From G039029935 sp039029935 (GTDB lineage: Bacteria; Chloroflexota; Anaerolineae; Caldilineales; Caldilineaceae): DNA of 8,748 nucleotides. The notes under the pieces are model-generated. The model was given only the letters and a program-made list of their open reading frames with translations, had not been told where the DNA came from and did no database searches. Positions 6,501 to 8,748 of the stretch are shown piece after piece. A program made the position numbers and the translations under genes. Location: positions 1 to 8,748 of the forward strand of contig JBCCFC010000534.1 in assembly GCA_039029935.1 (NCBI GenBank). Direction: 5' to 3'. The stretch's first letter is position 1. The number at the start of each line of letters is the position of its first letter.

Positions 6501-7913
6501 AGAGGGAACAGGCGGATCCTCTTCTATGACTTGTATACTATATCGAGTATCTGTGCCATAAGTTTCTCGAAAATGGCCGATACGGAAATAATAGAAACCT
6601 GTGTGCTCGGATGGGATATCAATAATAACCCCGGGGGATCTAGTATCGAATGTTTCCGAAGGGATCGTTGCAGTTCCGCTTCTGGTCAGTTCAAAATTCA
6701 GACTTAGTGGAGGCGATGTCTTACATTCTAAATAATAGGCTATATCTACATCTGCGTCGTTTCCAATAGTGTTAATATTAACACGATACGTCACCCCGTT
6801 CTCAACAGGTACTTTTATCCAGTCAACATCGGTATTCCCGTTAGTGTCAATCGCAAGATTATGCTCTTGTGCCGTGCCATCAACTGGAATCTCAGCCGCC
6901 TGCGTACACTCATCGTCAGGTTCATAATTATCAGGTGTCTCGACTGGCGTGGTAATGCCATTGAGTAAAAACGGCTCGCTATAGGCACTCCAAAGTTCAT
7001 AGGGATGATGGTTGTTGGCAGGACTAAAGGTACGGATACGAATCGTGTAATTGATATCAGGCGATAGAGTAGGAATAAGGTAATAATCATCACTGGTGTC
7101 GGCTGTTTTAAAGCGCATCTCTGTGGCCAAATCGTCCGAGACAACCTCAATTTCGTAGTACCCATTTCCCGATTGGTAGGTTATGGGTGTCCATCTTGGG
7201 AAAACAAGATTGTCCTCATTACGTGTCACGCTCAACCCTATTGGGGGCAGCGTCTGCGTCTGTGTATTTGTGTCACCAAAACCATTGAGAAATGTGAGTA
7301 GGGCTGTGTCTTCAAGGGTAATGCGATTATAACCAACATCCAGACTGGTCAACCAGTGCATTGTGCTGATAGCTGCCGGAAGGCTCGACAACGCGTTGGC
7401 ATTCAACCAAAGCCCAATCAAGTTGCTGAGATTGCCAATCGTATCGGGAACGTTCTGTAGCCGATTGTGGCTCAAATCCAGATAGTTGAGGTGTGTCAAG
7501 TCCTCAATGGCAAGAGGGATGGAGCCACTAAGGTTGTTGCCTTGATCATCGTTGTCTAAGTCAATCATGATGACATGCCCATTGACACAGGTAATACCAT
7601 ACCAATTACAGGGTGTCGTAGTTTTCAACCAATCCCGATTTTCAATCCAATTGGGGCCATCGGTGGCATTATACAATGCACGTAAGGCTGCACACTCGGC
7701 CTGGGGGATTTCGTCTACGGCATAACAATCATAGTACGTTTGTGCTGGCTGGCTATCTGCCACTTGTGTATCGGTCTGTGTCTCTCTGTTGGTTGTATCT
7801 ATCGTCGTTTCTGCCACAAGCTGGGCTGCAAAGACACCTATGTATGCATTGGTTCCCAGCACACAAATGACAGCCCATAGGCAGATACGTATAGCGGTTT
7901 TGACGATACTCAT
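3585..7913 (-). CDS. Large secreted protein: LRR, Fn3-like, PPC-like and two clostripain (C11) protease domains
   Basis: Seen (1442 residues): a signal peptide at about 1-30; a cap with paired cysteines (CNWYGITC) then three to four leucine-rich repeats at about 75-205; an Fn3-like domain at about 223-316; a PPC-like domain at about 327-463 (DNYEPDDEC, DVDWIKV); a first C11 domain at about 474-855; a cohesin-like beta-sandwich at about 868-1010; a second C11 domain at about 1019-1402; and a tail with DVYLPVITNEVE. Each C11 domain opens with YAMGDNDL and carries the His (H575, H1128 in ILGHANG) and Cys (C623, C1174 in HFDGCSFG) expected for the catalytic dyad. Clostripain-family enzymes are clan CD cysteine proteases that cut after Arg or Lys; the specificity here is unknown. 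Inference: an extracellular, surface-held protease or protein-binding enzyme. AAAGGAG lies 8 bases before the ATG, which fixes the start. It is a single-gene unit, convergent with the prenyl synthase. The motif wording differs from classical clostripain, so substrate and activity remain open. Confidence 0.9.
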   Translation of the reverse strand: MSIVKTAIRICLWAVICVLGTNAYIGVFAAQLVAETTIDTTNRETQTDTQVADSQPAQTYYDCYAVDEIPQAECAALRALYNATDGPNWIENRDWLKTTTPCNWYGITCVNGHVIMIDLDNDDQGNNLSGSIPLAIEDLTHLNYLDLSHNRLQNVPDTIGNLSNLIGLWLNANALSSLPAAISTMHWLTSLDVGYNRITLEDTALLTFLNGFGDTNTQTQTLPPIGLSVTRNEDNLVFPRWTPITYQSGNGYYEIEVVSDDLATEMRFKTADTSDDYYLIPTLSPDINYTIRIRTFSPANNHHPYELWSAYSEPFLLNGITTPVETPDNYEPDDECTQAAEIPVDGTAQEHNLAIDTNGNTDVDWIKVPVENGVTYRVNINTIGNDADVDIAYYLECKTSPPLSLNFELTRSGTATIPSETFDTRSPGVIIDIPSEHTGFYYFRIGHFRETYGTDTRYSIQVIEEDPPVPSSTHFIYAMGDNDLYPYMGDHSSSGMLARLKELEGQAEEGVQMVVLLDGPDLGDSAYYTLSPTGLWEILPRDEVRMDDPETLTTFLQWGFERFESDYYTLSILGHANGIRGLGPDNSSSTSPSSALLQPNEIRDAIRNTADFGRLAIVHFDGCSFGLLESTSIVDGFADYVIASPNTGWGIFAYDHYRRLAGESFTPAAYTEKIAAHYANTLENLSYPYTVSVFDMAYYNETKQAIHQLGNELSTYILSKDTTVRRAEIHAIRENAQIYDTGNYVLDVQEDYYVDIGSFAKELAVLEENTINFSADYVLNTLSSFVSYFRYASGQFYNELNQGIIQIDLDKSHGIGIFYPDSKYSAGEIFGAYTEERVFPNLTSNWGWKDFLITGIPPLPPHKGPMFSLKQDMHIHASVGQVEPITVTLNYTSNEHEITASSFAFNFDESILTYNVQNRASFSLPLGITGMVDPSDHTSNQLDFVLLSTLQQEIPDGEIAQIPFEVHCPPSASGVITTQITFSDNPPLTFGSSNGASIVGDGVAGELTIHCENTDQDLWTHFVYAMGDNDLEFYMSEGDELRKGMLARLRALAGQEQRNVQIVLLLDKREIGAHLNSAYYILNETGEWKAYDQDEFATGEIDTLADFLEWGFNHFPDSRHYALSILGHANGLIGIGPDESSSGERRDLTPSKIRTALLKVQHLGHLDIVHFDGCSFGIFETSSIVEDLADYVIASPNTAWGFFAYDVYRGLAGEETTPAGYAEAIATHYHERANQDGYPNTISVFDMHYYDAVKNAIDGLGDALHTYIIADVEKRWDELQEVRAGVQIYDSGDYRIDEYDSYVDPVNLATALTTLSDEAINSAAQEVINTLAPFILYKNSTSGEFWHHDSNTTILIDLDKAQGIGIFYPYTIAHAGNAAIDYLNNDIFPNLTTGWGWREFLALSPQGIAEKSDLMRSEIKSLAPLFPPIYDVYLPVITNEVE
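3708..4859 (-). repeat. Second copy of the C11 protease domain
   Basis: This segment encodes residues 1019-1402 and is homologous along its length to the copy at 5349-6494; about half of residues match by eye. Shared blocks include YAMGDNDL, GMLARL, ILGHANG, IVHFDGCSFG, ADYVIASPNT-x-WG, SVFDM-x-YY, GIGIFYP and the closing NLT-xx-WGW. Dyad residues H1128 and C1174 are intact. Confidence 0.85.
4860..5290 (-). other. Cohesin-like spacer domain between the two proteases
   Basis: Residues about 868-1010 form a beta-rich segment without protease motifs. The pattern 'SVGQVEPITVTLNYT', then 'SFAFNFDESILTYNV', then 'IPDGEIAQIPFEV' and a final 'GELTI' strand resembles cohesin-type beta-sandwiches, which often bind dockerins but also serve as plain spacers. 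No dockerin-like repeat was seen in this window, so a binding role is not supported here. Confidence 0.5.
5349..6494 (-). repeat. First copy of the C11 protease domain
   Basis: This segment encodes residues 474-855. It carries H575 and C623 in the same motif settings as the other copy. Two small length differences distinguish the copies: copy 2 has extra residues after YAMGDNDL-xx-YM and after the LLLD strand, and copy 1 has a Ser-rich insert after GLGPD. By eye this copy is more AT-rich than the second, so it is not a recent duplicate. Confidence 0.85.
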
Positions 7914-7921
7914 CCTGAATG

Positions 7922-7928
7922 CTCCTTT
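7922..7928 (-). promoter_or_regulatory. Ribosome binding site of the C11 gene
   Basis: On the minus strand AAAGGAG sits 8 bases before the ATG at 7913, an ideal Shine-Dalgarno arrangement. It decides the start codon of the large protease gene. Confidence 0.8.
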
Positions 7929-7982
7929 TGGTCATGACGTGTTTGTAGTAATGTGTAAGCATGTGGCTCAATGTTCGCCTTT

Positions 7983-7988
7983 AGTATA
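7983..7988 (-). promoter_or_regulatory. Possible -10 element of the C11 gene
   Basis: TATACT on the minus strand (one mismatch to TATAAT) lies about 70 bases upstream of the start codon. No good -35 hexamer is found at 15-18 bases, so this is a weak call. It would give a leader of about 60 bases. Confidence 0.35.
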
Positions 7989-8066
7989 AACCGCTTTTTG
8001 CCAGAAATTCCCCAAAAAAATTTGGATTTTACGAAAAGAGGTGATAGCGTTCTTTCTCATGTCACC

Positions 8067-8096
8067 CTGTCAAGTATGCTACGTTTGTGCTATAAT
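8067..8096 (+). promoter_or_regulatory. Promoter of the AAA-ATPase-like gene
   Basis: An extended -10 TGCTATAAT (8088-8096) has a perfect hexamer at 8091-8096. A fair -35, CTGTCA (8067-8072, four of six matches to TTGACA), lies 18 bases upstream. Transcription would start near 8102, leaving a leader of about 50 bases before the strong GGGAGG ribosome site. This excludes the in-frame GTG at 8041 as the start. Confidence 0.65.
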
Positions 8097-8154
8097 GTTG
8101 GGACAACGATATTGTGTATTTCTGATTGTGTATCTTTGGAAGAGGGAGGGGATG

Positions 8155-8574
8155 ATGGCAAAACCGATACAACCAAGCACACCAACCTTTCGACATTTGA
8201 TCGAGGGCGGGTATGTGTATGTGGACAAAACACCCTATATTTATGAACTGATTCGTGACACAATTGGTGTTTATTTTATCTCGCGACCGCGACGCTTTGG
8301 CAAGAGTTTGCTGGTGTCCACGCTGGATGAAATTTTTCAGGGTAATAAGGAACTATTTGAGGACTTGTGGTTGGCACAGAGTGACTATCAATGGGCAAAC
8401 CATCCGGTGATTCGGCTGGATTTTAGTGAAGAGCGTGTGAAGACGGCGGCAGCATTGGAGGACGTCATTGACAGAAATCTCTCAAAGATTGCCACCAATT
8501 ATGACATCACCTTGGACAAAAACGATGGATTCTCCCAGCCACGCCGGTCTTGGATCACCGAGGTGTTTAGGTGA
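8155..8574 (+). pseudogene. Truncated AAA-ATPase-like protein (N-terminal fragment)
   Basis: Seen: 139 codons then TGA. The start shows the family pattern F-xx-LIEGGYVYVDKT (residues 12-25), then the nucleotide-binding loop SRPRRFGKSLL and the strand VIRLDFS. Proteins of this 'AAA-ATPase-like' family, which usually carry a C-terminal PD-(D/E)XK nuclease-like domain (DUF1703 type), are about 500 residues or more. Here the expected LIDEYDKP (Walker B) segment and everything after it are missing. Family resemblance fades after about LDKNDG, and the last 15 or so residues look like read-through into other DNA. The ATG at 8155 is chosen because GGGAGG (8144-8149) is 5 bases away; 8152 is an adjacent ATG. 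It is divergent from the protease gene and has its own promoter. The cellular role of the family is poorly known; copies are commonly multigene and accessory. The fragment is unlikely to work as an ATPase. Confidence 0.75.
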
Positions 8575-8748
8575 GCATGATGTAGGATCGAGAGCATCCC
8601 CGTCATAAGTTTTGCGACCGTTTCACGTGCCAATCTTCGATGATCATGATCATCAGCCCATGCGGCCTGCTCTTCGAGCGAGTAACCCCTCACCCGATCA
8701 GGTGGCCGTGCAGGTAGTCGTCGAAGTAAGGCTCTGAACTGCTCTGCG
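8499..8748 (-). other. Partial open frame of unrelated sequence, running off the right edge
   Basis: On the minus strand one frame is open from base 8747 to a stop at 8499-8501, more than 80 codons with no stop (for example EQFRALLRRLPARPPDRVRG, then ADDHDHRRLARETVAKL). G+C looks higher than in the neighbouring genes and the residues are Arg/Leu/Ala-rich. I do not recognise the product; a mobile-element or phage gene fragment is possible. Its last 10-20 codons lie on the antisense of the ATPase-like gene, so the frame itself seems cut at the same junction. Confidence 0.35.

Noticed and set aside
8041..8154. Extended N-terminus of the ATPase-like protein from a GTG at 8041
   Set aside because: It would start upstream of the extended -10 promoter at 8088-8096, adds a hydrophobic Cys-rich stretch not typical of the family, and lacks a ribosome site. 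The ATG at 8155 has a strong one.
3585..8748. Protease plus ATPase-like gene as a caspase-type defence system
   Set aside because: The C11 protein has a signal peptide and extracellular-type domains, and the two genes are divergent with separate promoters. The ATPase-like gene is truncated. Nothing ties them into one intracellular system.

Overview
The window most likely comes from a member of the Chloroflexota. This rests on protein style only. The prenyl synthase closely resembles those I recall from Roseiflexus and its relatives. There are also two large secreted modular proteins, one ending in a Tyr-Leu-Pro tail of the kind often seen on exported Chloroflexota proteins. Base composition is roughly balanced (mid to high 40s % G+C by eye). 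No rRNA, tRNA, CRISPR array or complete insertion sequence was seen.

Layout: four genes alternate in direction (-, +, -, +), so each is probably transcribed alone. (1) 319-1950 (-) is a secreted or membrane-anchored protein with four prealbumin/Cna-B-like domains and a C-terminal LysM. (2) 2430-3461 (+) is an isoprenyl diphosphate synthase. (3) 3585-7913 (-) is a very large secreted protein with leucine-rich repeats, an Fn3-like domain, a PPC-like domain and two clostripain-type (C11) protease domains around a cohesin-like spacer. (4) 8155-8574 (+) is the N-terminal piece of an 'AAA-ATPase-like' protein, broken near 8520-8545, where unrelated sequence begins and runs to the right edge.

Non-coding parts are informative. 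A terminator hairpin (227-260) lies after gene 1, and a perfect 25-bp hairpin (3480-3533) sits between the convergent genes 2 and 3. The 479-bp gap between genes 1 and 2 holds a small operator-like palindrome, a 9-bp inverted repeat (2076-2152) and a nested imperfect palindrome of about 157 bp (2157-2313). The divergent gap between genes 3 and 4 has good promoter elements in both directions.

The genes do not form an obvious pathway or defence system. Genes 1 and 3 both act at or outside the cell surface (wall/glycan binding and proteolysis), gene 2 makes isoprenoid precursors, and gene 4 is an accessory-type gene remnant. I found no convincing new multi-gene system. The items most worth a second look are the double-protease protein with altered active-site motifs, the intergenic palindrome, the sharp strand-skew reversal inside the prenyl synthase gene, and the junction at the right end.
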